DNA of 64,000 nucleotides from Blastomussa wellsi. Taxonomy: Eukaryota; Cnidaria; Anthozoa; Scleractinia; Plerogyridae. Below, piece after piece: positions 34,181 through 46,816 of the stretch; position 1 is the stretch's first letter, and the number at the start of each line of letters is the position of its first letter. The notes beneath the pieces were generated by a model, which saw nothing but the letters and a program-made list of their open reading frames with translations, searched no databases and was not told where the DNA came from. Where the stretch lies: positions 1,617,315 to 1,681,314 of the forward strand of contig OX393569.1 in assembly GCA_947652115.1 (NCBI GenBank), read 5' to 3'. Both the position numbers and the translations under genes were made by a program.

Positions 34181-37100
34181 CAAAATACCACGCATTGAGG
34201 AAAACTGGGATCGAATATACGCTTGCCCGCCTCATCCCCACCCATACGGGGTAGAGAGAACATATCCCTTACGGGGAGGTGAGTAGTTTAGCTAACTGCC
34301 AGAACAGCACCAAAGGAACGCAAAATCGTGGAATTCTGCGGGAAAGGCATGAATAAAAACTGGAGTCCACAATTTGCAACTGAAAATCATGACAATTTAC
34401 TGTTCCATTTGCCTTATTATTTACACCTGAGATATTCTTCATTTTTCTTTGTTTTGACCCCATACTAGATATGACGTCATCAGTTATCGAATTTAGACAA
34501 TACAAAAAACGTGAATACCTTTGGACAGGAACGGCGGAGCGTATTTGAAAGTGGGGGGTGGGGCTTGAAAATGAGCGCCGGTGGCGCAACCTTCTAGGGG
34601 GGACGGGGGCATCCTCCCCCAGAAAATTTTGAAATCTAGAGGCTTGGAAATGGTACTTTCAACGTTCTCCATGATATATTTCTTAAGAAAACACAACCTG
34701 GAAAAGTGTAAAATGACAGGTACTTTTTGTGCTACAGCAATATTGTGTAAATTTTGTAAATACGAACCTTGTACTAAAACAAAAAATTGTCATTGTCGTA
34801 AAAAGTGGGGGGCTTCAGCTCCCCCCCCCCCCCCCCCCGCCGGCTTCGCCGTCCCTGTTGGAACGAAAAAAGATATCACAAAAACGAAAACAGCATTCTC
34901 CCTGGCCTCATTTTGAAAGGGCTTTCAAATAAGCTCAAGTTGATTTTTACTTCATATGCACTTTAAAGTACTCCCTGGCAAGGAGGGCAGGAAAGAGTCA
35001 GGGTCACTGCAAAGAGTCAGGGCGTGATTTCTACTCGGCCTGGACTCGATCAGACTCCAGTTACAATTTTAGATGCAATGATGGTTTCTCCTTAAAAAAC
35101 ACAACACAACAAGAAGACAGGACATTTTTATGACTCTAAAGTTTTTATGTATAGATTCAATAGATGAGGTTTCCTCTTTACTAACAGTGTGGTGGTTAGC
35201 CTTCGTGGCAGGCGTCTGAAGGGGAGGGAGATAGTCTGTCTTTGAGTTCCAACCATTTGACGGACCATCCTTTTTAGTGACCTTATTAATCATCCGTAGA
35301 ACTTTATTTATTTATAACGTTGTTATCGATATTATAGTTACTAACACCTTATTTTTCCTTCTTCTCTCGCCATTTTTAATTAAATACGTTCAAAGCTACG
35401 TTTTGCGCTTTCGGCAGATGCGACTCTCACGAACTTCGCGACTAAAATTCGAAAAAGAAAAGAGCGCTTTTGCGGTGTAGTAACTTGGCAAAATTTGCTA
35501 CACATGCCACAATACCAGGGGCACAATAGTCTATTATTGGCTTCGGAAATGCCGATTGTGTATGCACCACTCATGGAAGCATACTAGTCTCGACAATATT
35601 GACAACGTTAAATGCTTTTTATTGCGTCGTAAACTAAAAATATGGCTTTGAAAACACTGAAGAAGAAAGAGAATAAAACGCGTCGTTCACAGATAGACAA
35701 GCTTCCGTGCATTTCCAGCTGTGAAGTTGCAAAAACTACTCTAATTTGTGTTTTTCCCCAGGCGCTACTTTGAAGCTAATTAAGTGTACACTACATAACA
35801 AAGTAGGTGTGTTATTGCTTCTTAAATATTTGAAAAATTCCGGTCGGTATATAAAAACTAAAAGATGCTTTGGGCCTATATCGGAAATGGCTTACTTAAA
35901 ATGAACCTTATTATTTTCAAAGAAAGTGTTTTTTATGATATTGGTTGAACAATACCGGAAACGTGTCGAAATCCAGCTATCGTTCACTTCTGCTACATGT
36001 GAATTCCAGTCACTAATTAGAAGCCTAAACGCGCCAGGAAACCATATCATCCCAATTTTGTCAAGACTGTGTTTCCGGGGTACTGACGTCATAGAATTTT
36101 ATTTGACTAAGCTATCATTCCCATCAGTTAAATCAAAAGAAATAACGCAGAGTCTAATATAATTAAGTATAAAAGTAAAAATATTTGTACTTTGCACAGC
36201 TCTATCGGCAATACGGTGTTAACGAGGCTTGTACTTGTTAACGAATTACTTCAGAGTTGCGAAGCTTCGAGCGTCCCTTCCAGGAATCAAGCAACGTTTT
36301 AAGAGTCTCATGGAATGATTCTCTAGTGAGGTAATTATAGATTATTCGTCTCCACCTATAATTAGTCAGTTATATATATATAAGAATAACCATGCAAGTG
36401 TTTTTACATATAAGAAATTTGCGGTTCGTGTTATTTGTTAACTGTAGGGTCCTATAGCGAGATCATTCACTATATTTAAAGGGCTTTACTACAATTATAC
36501 AAACTTATCAAACTGATTTAAAATGGTTCACTTCAGTCGACGGAAAGACAAAAATGAGCAAAGATGTACAAGTCAGTTGTAAAAATCTGAAAGGGTATAT
36601 CGTTTAATCAACGTTTCAGGCGACGAATGTACACTTTCTTTACAAGAAATTTATAGGCTCTTGATGCGGACTAACTTTTTTGGCGTGGGAGTGTGAAGTC
36701 AGATAGTTCTCGTCAAATGCTAAAATAAATTAATGCTCGCACCGTTATGTTTGTACTTAATCTCTTAAAATGTTCATTTTCAGTGTTAACATCGGGAACA
36801 CAGTCATTCAATATTCTTTAAGTTCTTCACTTGCAGCTGGTTTCGGCCCAATGAATTTGTTTCCCGAACTAATTAGAGATTTTCAGAGCTATCATGAAAG
36901 TTAAGGCTCAAAACTAAAAATATACAGACAAAAACTGGCGAAAAATAATAATTTCAATATAGTTGTATTAAATATACATGCAGCTTACAATGAAATTCGC
37001 ATCGAGTTTTGAACAAATCACTGATGATCACAACTATAAAACCTCAATATCGCTACGTGTGAGACCCGAAGATCGGTAATTCGCTTGATCTAGTTGATTA

Positions 37101-38140
37101 AATTAAAATTAAAAACGTACTTCAATAAATGAAACTGAATGAAGATCTATTACAATGCAAAGTATCATGGTTGATTTATTTCTCAATTAAATCGAACAAC
37201 TCGTTTAGTAAATGATTAGCTGCCGTAAATAGAACTCAGAGATTAGGTAAGTGATTCAGCCGTTGTTGATAGAACTGAAAACTTAAAGGCGACCTTTCAA
37301 GCGCCAGCACTTTGACTTTGTTTAAGGCTGATAAAGTGGCCGCCATCGGCGGTTGCCTCGTACACTGTTAGCTGAGATTAGTTGTCCCTGCTAGAGAATT
37401 TAGAAAAAAAATATTTTACACTGAAATCTAGCCATTGAGCTGCTCGCTTTATGAATCCATACATATCTAGAGTCTATCTATCGATAAGAGATGCAAGTCC
37501 ATGGAGATATGCGACGCGGTTTTCAACAGGAGACGCCAGAGAGAATACTTTTTTGGATATCCGACTCTCTAGGTATAAGGCCATTTCCTGCAATTTTATG
37601 TTAGAAAAAGAAACTTCTTCTAAATTAAAATTGAACAAAAAACATAATAAAATAACAGGTGTTACGGATTATAATGCACGCCCAGCTCTCATTGCCGGTT
37701 TGTATTGTTTTATAATGTCACTATTTGGCCACATTTTAATATTACCCGTAAACCAGCCGGTGAGCTGTCGTAACTCTCGACCCTGGCTTGTAACAGTTCA
37801 CCCTGAACTAGCGAAGTGTATTTACACAATAACTAAACGACTGTCTAACCTCTTGGAGGTTATTTGAATTTAAAGTGAAAATTCATCACTGATTTCGTTA
37901 TGTACCAGGATTGTAGCCTATGAGCTCCAAACTGCCCTTTTTTAGGTTTATGGTTCGCAGAATTAAGCACAACGAAACGAAAGCTCTTTAGGTCTGTGAT
38001 TTGACAAGTCTGTTATTTTACTATGAAATCGTCTATACAGCTGATTGGTTTTCTGAATGAGCAAATACCCTGATATACTGACCAGTAAACATGCAGAGCC
38101 GGCGACCAGAATGTTTGTGAGAATTTAAGCGACAAGTTGC
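34181..38140. other. Intergenic between divergent genes, no coding gene seen
   Basis: INO80E reads left from 34180 and the dioxygenase reads right. 34530-34930 is a G/C-run-rich repeat with long poly-C. The rest is AT-rich and mostly single-copy in the window. The longest open frame (37451-37867, +, 138 codons) has no recognisable domain, no splice partners and odd composition, and is not called as a gene. Both promoters should lie in this stretch. Confidence 0.55.
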
Positions 38141-38218
38141 TACTCCCCATTCTGAATCGGTCAGTGTTTTGCCTTAAGAACACAAAAAGCAACAGATAAG
38201 CGTGTCGAACATATGAAG
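38060..38218 (+). promoter_or_regulatory. Probable promoter and non-coding first exon of the dioxygenase gene, with upstream ATG
   Basis: The likely first exon ends at 38218 with donor aag|gtaaga; the acceptor tttgtacag lies just before 38566, one base ahead of the coding ATG. The last six bases of this exon are ATGAAG; after splicing this ATG opens a 40-codon frame out of register with the main ORF and ends at 38682, overlapping its start. A related promoter and exon copy is at 43135-43318. The transcription start is not defined by the sequence. Confidence 0.5.
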
Positions 38219-38566
38219 GTAAGATTCACTATTGACAGTGAAATAATAACGATAGTTTAATAACTCTTGTTATGGTAAATCCACAATTATATCATCTTGA
38301 TGTTAAACAAATTTAGATATTACAGAAAAAGAAGATAACTGATAAATTTGTGATTATAAAATAACTCAGACATAACAAAGGTTTGGTAAAAAATTCGGTC
38401 ATACGAGGTTTAATTATAATTGATAAGTAAGATTCAGCGTTAATGAGTGAAATTCAGTTAACCGCACGGTGTATATTGACAATTTAATCTTCATTGCTAG
38501 TCCATAACTTCATCATGTTGTTGTCAAATAAACCTAACCACAGTTCTTGTTTTATATTTGTACAGG

Positions 38567-40414
38567 ATGTCGACATCCAGTTTTTGTCTTCTTGGAAATT
38601 CCTCCCGTCGAGGAGCACGTGCTATCTTATGTTGGATGACCCCACAAACACGATCCCTTGCCTCGAAGCCGCAAGTTGCTGAAAACAATTCCTACTTTAG
38701 CCCCATTCCTCCCGGAGACATAGCATTACAATTTAAACATCGACTGGCTGGACGAAAGCATTTGCCTGGTTCTCATGGAAAAGGCTTCCCAGAATATCTC
38801 GCAGCCGCTCGACTGGGATTCCCATACGCCTTGCGCGCTGAGTCTGTTAGTCACGTGAGCGTGGAGAAATGGGCACAACTTTGCCGCGAACAGCTGGACA
38901 AAGATCTCCCGGAATACAACGCGGTCCTGTTTCGCAATCTGCCGTTGTTTGAGGCTGGGGATTTTGCAAAGTTCGCGTCCAGTCTTGGATACAAACCAAC
39001 GACTTACGAAGGTGGAACCGGAAATAGATACCTGGCGGAAGGAGAAACGGAAGTGTATTTATCTACAAGTGACCCCCCGGATTTCAATATTGAGCTTCAC
39101 AATGAGATGGCATGTTCGCCGGTCCACCCTAAGAAGGTGACTTTTATCAGAGTGCTTGGGAAAGGTGTGAGGGGGAACTGGCAGTTTTGAAAAATTTAGG
39201 TGCGGAGTCATGTGCGACGCCAAATACATGCGGACCATTATAAAAAAATAGGGGACGGGGACTCCTCTAGATCCGCCATCGTTATAAGATCTCTTTTTCA
39301 ACATTACTGATACAAATTTACTGTTTTTTAATGCCGGCAAACATACCGTAAAGTTAAACATCAAACACATGAACTTTCAGGTAACCCTCACATGTGTTTG
39401 ACGAGACCCAGAATCAAGTTTGCAATCGATTTATTGTCTGGAATGCTTACTTCATTTTGGGAATTAAGAGGCTTACGGATCCTTCGTTTAAAAAAAATTC
39501 TTTCCTCATAAGGAGCGCTTGAACGATGAGCTTCTCGCGTTTTGTGAGTGCGAAAATTTGGGAGAAGAAGTCAGGGCGCAAATAAGCCTTTCTCCACGCC
39601 TTGCGAGAAGCTACACCTACACAGGCTACCCAATGAATTGAAAAGAGGGCACAAAATCGAATTATTACAGCATCCTCTTAATTACGTGTAAAATTCTTCA
39701 CTCTAATGTTGATGTTTTCTCTCTATACAGATTATGTTCTTTTGCCTGACTGAGCCAAATGAAGAATGGGGTGGGGTAACTCCGCTGGTCAGAAATAGCG
39801 AAGTATTCGCCCAACTAGATCCCGAGATTGTAAAGAAGCTTGAAGAAAGACACGTCCGTTACACGCGGTATTTACCTGACGAGAAACACAAACCTTACGC
39901 ATCCTGGCAACAGTCGTTCATGACCAAAGATCCCAAGGTATGACAGTGCTCTTAAGTTACTGTTAAAGAAAAAACAAAAACGGTAAATTGATGCGCACGG
40001 CGGAATGCCCCTATCATGGAAAACGGAAGGTCCAAAGGGCCAGTATTATTTTGATCTCCTTCCTCATTTATTGGAGCGATAATGGATCCACCTTCTCTCT
40101 GAAGGCCCTAGGTCTTTTTTATCGAGAAAGAGAGGGCCTATATTCACGTCCCTTTCCCGCACCCACCTTTTTGAGAGGGTCTGGATGGGGTAAACTGGCA
40201 AATAGCCAAAATTTTAACAGACAACAGACAAATAGCATAAAATTTAGTCGACAACTGACATTTATACTAGCTTTTACCAGCAACTGACAAAAGACCTGCT
40301 GCTACGTTTTTCGGCTAATAATTGATATTTTTTTATACCAAATCACCAAATAAACGAGTAGGGCGTCATATTTCATTCTAACAATTCATATTAGTCAATA
40401 GTTTATTTGTAAGG

Positions 40415-40459
<45 letters not shown>

Positions 40460-41668
40460 GTATAACGATATAATTTGGTTTTATCAACTGGGTTGATAAT
40501 GTCAATTGGCCACCGTAAAGAGATTCAATTGCTGACGTTTCGAGCGTTAGCCCTTCGTCGGAGCGAATCAAGGAATTGTGCGTCGTGTGTTAAGATGACC
40601 CAAAATTGCAAATTTACGCGGAACGCGCTCCAGCAATGTGCCGAGTCTATAGCATGTCCACTCGTTCCGGCGTAATAAAGGCGATTGCTAGCTTTTACCG
40701 CGTTGATTCTGATACGGCGTTCGAGCGACACCGAAGCCGTATTCCAATCAATTGCGATGAGCTAGAGACAGTTCAGTCACCTGTCGCAGTTTCAAGGTCT
40801 GGGCGACCAATACACGCCCATTTTCGCTTGGATTCGTAAGGTGTGTTCTTACCGTAGATTGGCCATGGGATGATTTGTATTAAGGCCAAAGAAACGACTG
40901 TTGTTGCAAAAATGTAAACACAAAATTAAACATTAACTAAAAGCAAGTTTTTATTATACTTTTTCTGTTATCAGGGTACGCCCTATCTGTCTTACATGGC
41001 GTTTAAGTTTATTTGGGTCCTCAAGAAATTATTGAAGTCTGCAGTTAATTATTAACAGCCATTTAACTGACAACTGACAAATGGCCAAAAATTTAACTGA
41101 CAACTGACATTTGTAACCCCCCCCCATCCAGACCCTCTTTTGAGTATCTCTGAACCGCCACTAAACACATCACGTTACTTCCAACCTCTTCAAGGCGGTG
41201 CATGGTGGCGTAGGGGAGTTATTCCACGTTTAATGGGCCATTTTTATTGTTTTGTAGCGAGTGGAAGAGTTCTTACAACGCGAAAACTTCCGTTATGAAT
41301 GGGAGAAGGACACCGGAAATCTTTACTACTGGTACACACTTCCGCCATTGAAGACTCATCCAATCACGGGCCACAAAATTTGGTTCACACAACCCAACGT
41401 TCATCACAACACATACTACAAGGAATCTCCCATGTTTGATGGCATTACTCTTCCCGACCACATGTACCCGACTCACACCACTTACGGCGACGGAAGTGAA
41501 ATCGACCCGGAAGTAATTGAGCACATCCGGGCCACCGGCTGGCAGAATGCGGTTGGATTTCCGTGGCGGAAGAGGGATCTCTTGGTGCTGGACAATTTAG
41601 CCGTTCAACATGGCCGACTGAGCTTTAAAGGCGACAGGCTGATTTTGGCGTATTTGACGGCTGAATAA
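38567..41668 (+). CDS. Clavaminate-synthase-like (TauD/TfdA fold) Fe(II)/2-oxoglutarate dioxygenase, 395 aa
   Basis: Exons 38567-39136, 39731-39937 and 41258-41668 (stop TAA), all phase 0. The protein matches the TauD/CAS-like family typified by plant clavaminate synthase-like proteins. The iron ligands are His178-Asn-Glu180 (ELHNEM, the H-x-E variant) and distal His377 (LAVQHGR); Arg386 would bind 2-oxoglutarate. Other family blocks are PNEEWGGVTPLV, YTRYLPDE, SFMTKDPK, YGDGSEI and FPWRKRDLLVLDN. The donor at 39136 gives HPKK-IMFFC, which fits the family better than reading on to a later gt. Residues 1-45 are Ser/Arg-rich without acidic residues until about 40, suggesting a mitochondrial presequence. 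The substrate is unknown. The second intron carries a 965 bp inverted-repeat element with a nested Penelope fragment. Confidence 0.92.
40174..41138. mobile_element. Inverted-repeat element in dioxygenase intron 2, with nested retroelement fragment
   Basis: Perfect 17 bp ends: agagggtctggatgggg at 40174-40190 and its reverse complement at 41122-41138. Subterminal aactgacaactgaca and cagacaacagaca repeats follow at both ends. A 4 bp duplication (tttg) may flank it. A Penelope-like fragment (40412-40605) lies inside. No transposase frame is seen. Confidence 0.7.
40412..40605 (-). mobile_element. Penelope-like element fragment with hammerhead-like core
   Basis: Shares ggtaagtttctaaagaaact, gtcggtgggaagtataac and the ggttttatcaactgggttga block with 55722-56185, and the latter part with 45409-45506. 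The hammerhead-like core lies at 40522-40569 on the - strand (see findings). No reverse transcriptase is present. Confidence 0.7.
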
Positions 41669-43134
41669 GATTTAGTATTGAGCTGCACGTGAGACTGTTG
41701 TACGAACATAAGTGACGTGGATTAGCATGATGATCTATGTTTAATTTCGTGGCCGTAAAAGCACCCTGCCACGCCAAACCGTTAATTAGCAAGCAACAAT
41801 TTTACATACGGACGTGGATTAAAATGTTAAAGAAGCGGGAAAGAAATTACCTAATTTTTACGTACAGCTAAATTAAATTAGACGACGATCATTTTAGTCC
41901 CTTTTCTCATGGGAGTATCCCCCGGGCCAGTTTGGATTCTCGCACCTTGAAGTTGAGTAAGCAAAAACTTTTGACAGAGTAGATCATAGACTCTATGTCC
42001 TAGGTACTAAATTAGGTGTCATTAGGTGTGACGGATCTGTGATATAGTGCGGCTGACAGTAAGCTTACGTTCCAAGATTGCTTAGCGCTCCGGGTTTTGA
42101 ACGACACCCTCTTTGTTTTAGCCTGTAATGCCAAAAATATTCCATTTTTCGCGTTTTGTATATAATTTGATTTTTTAGTGCGCGCAAGAAGTACCCTGTT
42201 GTTTTTCAGAGTACTGGAAGCAGATTGTTCAAAGCAAAATAAATCTACAATCTTCTAATATGTATAATTGAACTCGACACAGGTAGAAAAATTCTGTCCG
42301 GGTCTTCGATAATGAACTTTACGATGTAGACTTCTGATTTGACCTGAAATCCTGAACTTAAAAACCCTCGCCCTTCAGGATCGGGTGTTGTTCAATACTA
42401 AGCTGTTTTTCTTGGACTGTTTGATACGACTTTGTCTACTTAGATGTTTCAGACTTCCAAACCCTTCGTATTCTCGGTACCAGAGGGGTTTTCTTTGCTT
42501 AGAAATAACTGAAATGAGCAGGATTGGCGTAGTAATTCCTCAAAGAATACTTCTACTCTTTTAGGGTGCAACATTAGAAATTTGAACAGGGGGAGCCCAA
42601 AAACCAAAAAAATACCCTGCATTAAATGGAACCAAAAAATAACCTGCATGGGTTGAAAAAAAATCTTGCAATCCCGCTGGTTGTGAAAAACCTTCCCAGA
42701 AAGTCCGCCCCCCTTCACATTTATTATGGTGCATCCCTTAGTTAGCGTTGTTCCGTGATCTCCTTTGATTTAACCTTGCAGTTTATAGCTTTAACTTCCG
42801 CTATTTACGTCCATTCAAAACCACCCACGACAAAAGCAAATCTGGAGACATTTTTATTACGGAGTTTGTAAATATTATCATGTGTTACGTTAACCCTATT
42901 ATCTTTTATAAAAATGTGAATTCTCTTTACTAGCCGCAAAACATTTTTATGATAGTTCTGAGAATTTGGTGAGGGCAAATCAACTGATCGAAACTGACAC
43001 TGAATACTGTTAACTGATGATTGTCTTTATTCTTATGACCTGTCTCCATGATAATGTATCGATATTATAAGGAGAAAATAGATTTTGATTAGTGTTGTGA
43101 ATTTCCAGGTTGATCTGAAAATTTGTTTATCTCC

Positions 43135-43318
43135 AGAGATGTTTTTTAAGCAGGTGGGACTTCCCTGATATACATCAGCGTCTGTAAACAACGCGCGCGT
43201 TTGTGAAGAGTGAAGTTGAATCAATCTTCTTGTCGTTGCTATTATCCATTCTAAATCAATCAGCGTTGTGCTTGAAATTCAACAAGAGAAGAACCCATGC
43301 AATAATCACTTGCAACAG
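43135..43318 (+). promoter_or_regulatory. Orphan promoter and first exon resembling that of the dioxygenase gene
   Basis: Same order of blocks as 38050-38218: ccctgatatac, gtaaaca, gtttgtga, ttgcta, then ccattct and aatc, tcag and gtt with about 74 percent identity over 39 bp, ending in a gtaaga donor. No dioxygenase coding exons follow. It could serve the propeller gene at 46817 or be a relic of a lost paralogue. Confidence 0.4.
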
Positions 43319-43787
43319 GTAAGAAATTGAGTGAGTCTAACTTCTAAACAAGGAAATTTGAACGGTAATTATAGTAAAATCTTTGAAACACTCGCGTCTC
43401 ATTGCAGTAAAAAAATGTACAAGAAATATAAACTCTAAAAGTTTTTTGTTTCTTCTCAGGATCTTTCCAAGCGTAAAATCCTATTTTGTCAGGACTGTGA
43501 AAAAAGCTCTCGTTAAAAAAATAAAACAGTTTTATTTTTGGTCTTATTCTTTACTCATGTCAATCTGCTTGAGCGCATTTTTTTTGCTTTTCTCACCGCT
43601 TTCTCATTTCCGTAAACTTTTTGCACCCAGACCAACCTAGATTTAGTTGTGAAGCAATCTTTGCTAGAGACGAATTGTGTGCCTCAGACAGTTTTAAAAA
43701 TCGTTTTTAGTGTTCATAAAGACGATCGTTTTAGCTTAATGACTGACACTTCTTGAGATAATACTTTCCCAGGGTAATAGACCCTAG

Positions 43788-43972
43788 GCATAAATGGCTC
43801 TCAGTTTAAAATTCTTTTGTATTCATTTAAATTAACCCTACTTACCTCGTTTTTGAGTTGGTAATTCAAAAAAATTTTTACTCGTAAACGAGGTTATACT
43901 AGTGAGGCTAATTTAAATACATACAAAAGAATTTTAGGTTTGCAGCCATTTATGCATAGGGTCTATACACTG
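43788..43972. mobile_element. Fold-back element
   Basis: Outer arms taggcataaatggct and agccatttatgcata, inner arms aaaattcttttgtat and atacaaaagaatttt, with an AT-rich centre. It has no coding capacity. Confidence 0.7.
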
Positions 43973-44963
43973 CCACACTTTATACGTCAGTTCGTTTTTA
44001 TCATCCACTTGTCTAGAAACGAAAAACCAATTGACTTTCAGTATGGATGCAATGATCGTTTTATCGCCATCAAAGACTTCAACGCCACACAGGTAAGACC
44101 ATACAGATAGAGGGAGTGTGTTCTCAAATAAAATACGCTCTTATTAACCGAGCAGTCGGTCTGTATGGGAGAATCTTGACTGAGGTCGAAAGTACAGACC
44201 GAACGAAGTGAGTTATGCAGCCACCACCGAGGTCATGATTCTCCCATATAAACCCAGAAAGAAAACCGTTTCTTGTGCAATACATGCACTTAGCTCCACA
44301 TTAGTGAGCTGTTAATGACAGATATTACAAGGGTGTAGCTAGGGGGGTCCTGGGGTGCCCATGACCCCCCCCTTTGTAAACAAAGTAAACAACATACAAT
44401 ATTTAGGTGGCAAAAACGACGCACAGTGTGACCGCCCCCCTCCCCTCCCCTGGCTACCCTAATCCGCGATACGGAAAAAGATGGCGACACGCGTTGCATT
44501 CTGGGGAAATCGACATGTCGGCTTTAAAGTTACTGTGTTTGTATGGGAATCTGATGGCAGATAATTTTATTTAAAAGTAAATTGCGAGAAATTTATGGAT
44601 AGCAAAGTGAGGGTACTGGGCTAACGAATTAATATAAGTACCAAATCTGAGGGATGTAATTGCGATAGAAATCGTGTAATCGCGTTTCTAATTTCTCATA
44701 CATTTTCCTGCAAGTTTGTGGGGCGAAATTATATACAAATCATACGGGACATACGTACGTTTACAAGGATATTTTGCCCTATGGGGGAGGGGCAGGGATC
44801 GAACCCAGATAGCAGTAATATAAAGGATCTTTTATCACCATTTCTCAGGTCTGCTCTGCCATCCGCGTATAATAATTGGTCGCCGTGGGCCTGGGACTGG
44901 TGGCTCGATCGAGAACATCGTGACGTCATTAAAACGGGACAGACAGCGAAAGGAGAAAAACAA

Positions 44964-45000
44964 CCTCGTTCCCAGGTTCTCTCTCTTCCTGGGAACGAGG
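44964..45000. repeat. Perfect 13 bp stem hairpin
   Basis: cctcgttcccagg and cctgggaacgagg flank an 11 nt pyrimidine-rich loop. Not followed by a T-run. It is probably a remnant of a palindromic repeat. Confidence 0.7.
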
Positions 45001-45408
45001 CTGGGAGAAAAAACCAGACCGCTGACAATATGAAGACTGCTTTCAACAAATCGTCAACGAAGACATATTAAAGATGCTGCTTACTTTATCATCGAACTAA
45101 AATCCTTAACAACTGCAATGTTCAATCTTAGCTAATTCCAGTTCATTCAAAAGTGGAAGCCAGATCTCATATTTAGGCGTTCTTCACTGGTTTTAATGCC
45201 CGTTACTGAGTGGGTAACAGTATTTTCAGGGTGTAAATAAAAGCCTTAACCTTTACTGAGGAACAAAGGCTCACGATTTGCGTGATTTCTGTCATTAACT
45301 TTTACGTTCATGAAATATATTCCAAATATTCCTAATGTTTATTTCGCACGTGCTCCGTAATTTAACTTACTTTATTGCTTGTGTTTAAAGGAGAGCTCTG
45401 ATACTGAA

Positions 45409-45506
45409 ATATAATTTGGTTTTATCAACTGGGTTGATAATGTCAATTGGCCACCGTAAAGAGATTCAAGAGCTGACGTTTCGAGCGTTAGCCCTTCGTC
45501 GGAGCG
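45409..45506 (-). mobile_element. 98 bp Penelope-derived mini-element with 8 bp target-site duplication
   Basis: Flanked on both sides by atactgaa (45401-45408 and 45507-45514). The interior is the ataatttggttttatcaact block followed by the hammerhead-like block (ctgacgtttcgagcg, rc). It matches the inner parts of the longer copies at 40412-40605 and 55722-56185. It is small enough that it must have moved in trans. Confidence 0.75.
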
Positions 45507-46816
45507 AATACTGAAAGCCTAGTCGACGTTTTATTAACTTTTAGAAGTCTTAATTTTCTCGATTGGGAAAAATGACGCAAATTAAGGCACAAAAATTGCC
45601 ATTAGGAGGTTTTATATAGCGAAAACTAAGTTGCAAAAGTCATAAAATAGTAAATGTGCTCAGTATTCTTGCTCGATTGAAAACCCTTCTGTTGCCTTAA
45701 AGCAATATAAAAGATAGTAGACCATTTTTAAAAATACCATAATATTTTTCAAGGTGCAGGTTGGGGCCATGTCATTTGAACACACAACTTTTTCGTTGTG
45801 GATTGACCTTCCGTCCACACGTACCCGCTGATAATTAATGGTGACGAACGAAAACGCTGTCCAGAGTGAAAATTTTCGAAAACCTTGTTTTCGTGTTTCC
45901 GCGTGGACAGTGGAACCCCCGGGGGGATTCTTGGTGGGGCCGTTTTCAGACCTGACCATGAAAATAAACATCCGTTTTACACCCGCTAGGTAAAATTTAA
46001 CTGGAATTGAATGATATATTTTATCTATTTCTCTTTCTTTCTCATCAGTTACTTGTCCCAGTTGCTAAGAAAAAAAATATGTTTATAAGCTTTCGTAAAT
46101 GTTCCCCCAATTTCAGGCCATAAAAGCCAAAATCTATACCCGTTTTCAGACCAAAACGGCTCAAAAACCATACCCTTTGGGGCGGCACATACCTATATAA
46201 CTAATATAGCGGAGTACCCCCGCCTGGGGGGACTCGCGGCATATCGTATTTTAATATATTCTTTGAAATAAAATGTTCAAGCTTGTTGTTGTAATATACG
46301 CCTATCAGGAGGGCCTTTTTTCCCACCGCTCTTCAAAATCTATTTGTTGACGGTCCACAAGCAAGACCTCAGAGGTTCTAAGGCACCATTTATATGGTAT
46401 CGGGAACCCGAGACAACCCTCCCCCCGAGTTACCCTGGGCGAGCTAACTTTTCACTAATTCTACCAACCGTTTACATGATCCTACCCGAGTTGTCTCGGG
46501 GGGGGGGGGGGGGGTGGGGGGGGCGAAATAATGGCTAGAGGCTAGAATATACAAAACTTTCTGCTACAATTTTTTCGACCAAACATTGATTTCAGAGGAA
46601 GAACTTTAGAATGATTTGATGGCCAACCCCTATGAAATATCAGAAGAAACGGATACGTGTGGGCGCGTGAAAATGAGTTCGGAAACGGTACCTGTGTATA
46701 TTGCGTGACCAAAAACCAGCTTGACCTTTAGAATAACCCAGTTGCAACATTCGATATTCGAGGACGGAGCAGCTCGTATTAACTCTGGTATAAAGTCGAG
46801 AAAAAAAAGGTGTACA

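Larger units (their letters stand above)
41669..46816. other. Intergenic, repeats and an orphan first exon
   Basis: No complete gene is visible. Contents: an orphan copy of the dioxygenase promoter and first exon (43135-43318), a 51 bp candidate exon (44042-44092), a fold-back element (43788-43972), a perfect 13 bp hairpin (44964-45000), a 98 bp mini-element (45409-45506), and common coral-style repeats around 42440-42720, 45780-46220 and 46330-46530, the last with a long G-run. Confidence 0.6.

Noticed and set aside
37451..37867. 138-codon open frame on the + strand in the gene-poor stretch
   Set aside because: No domain, no splice partners and no recognisable homology by eye; composition fits AT-rich non-coding DNA.
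39137..39190. Extension of dioxygenase exon 1 to the stop at 39190
   Set aside because: The donor at 39136/39137 keeps phase and restores the family sequence HPKK-IMFFC; the extension ends abruptly.
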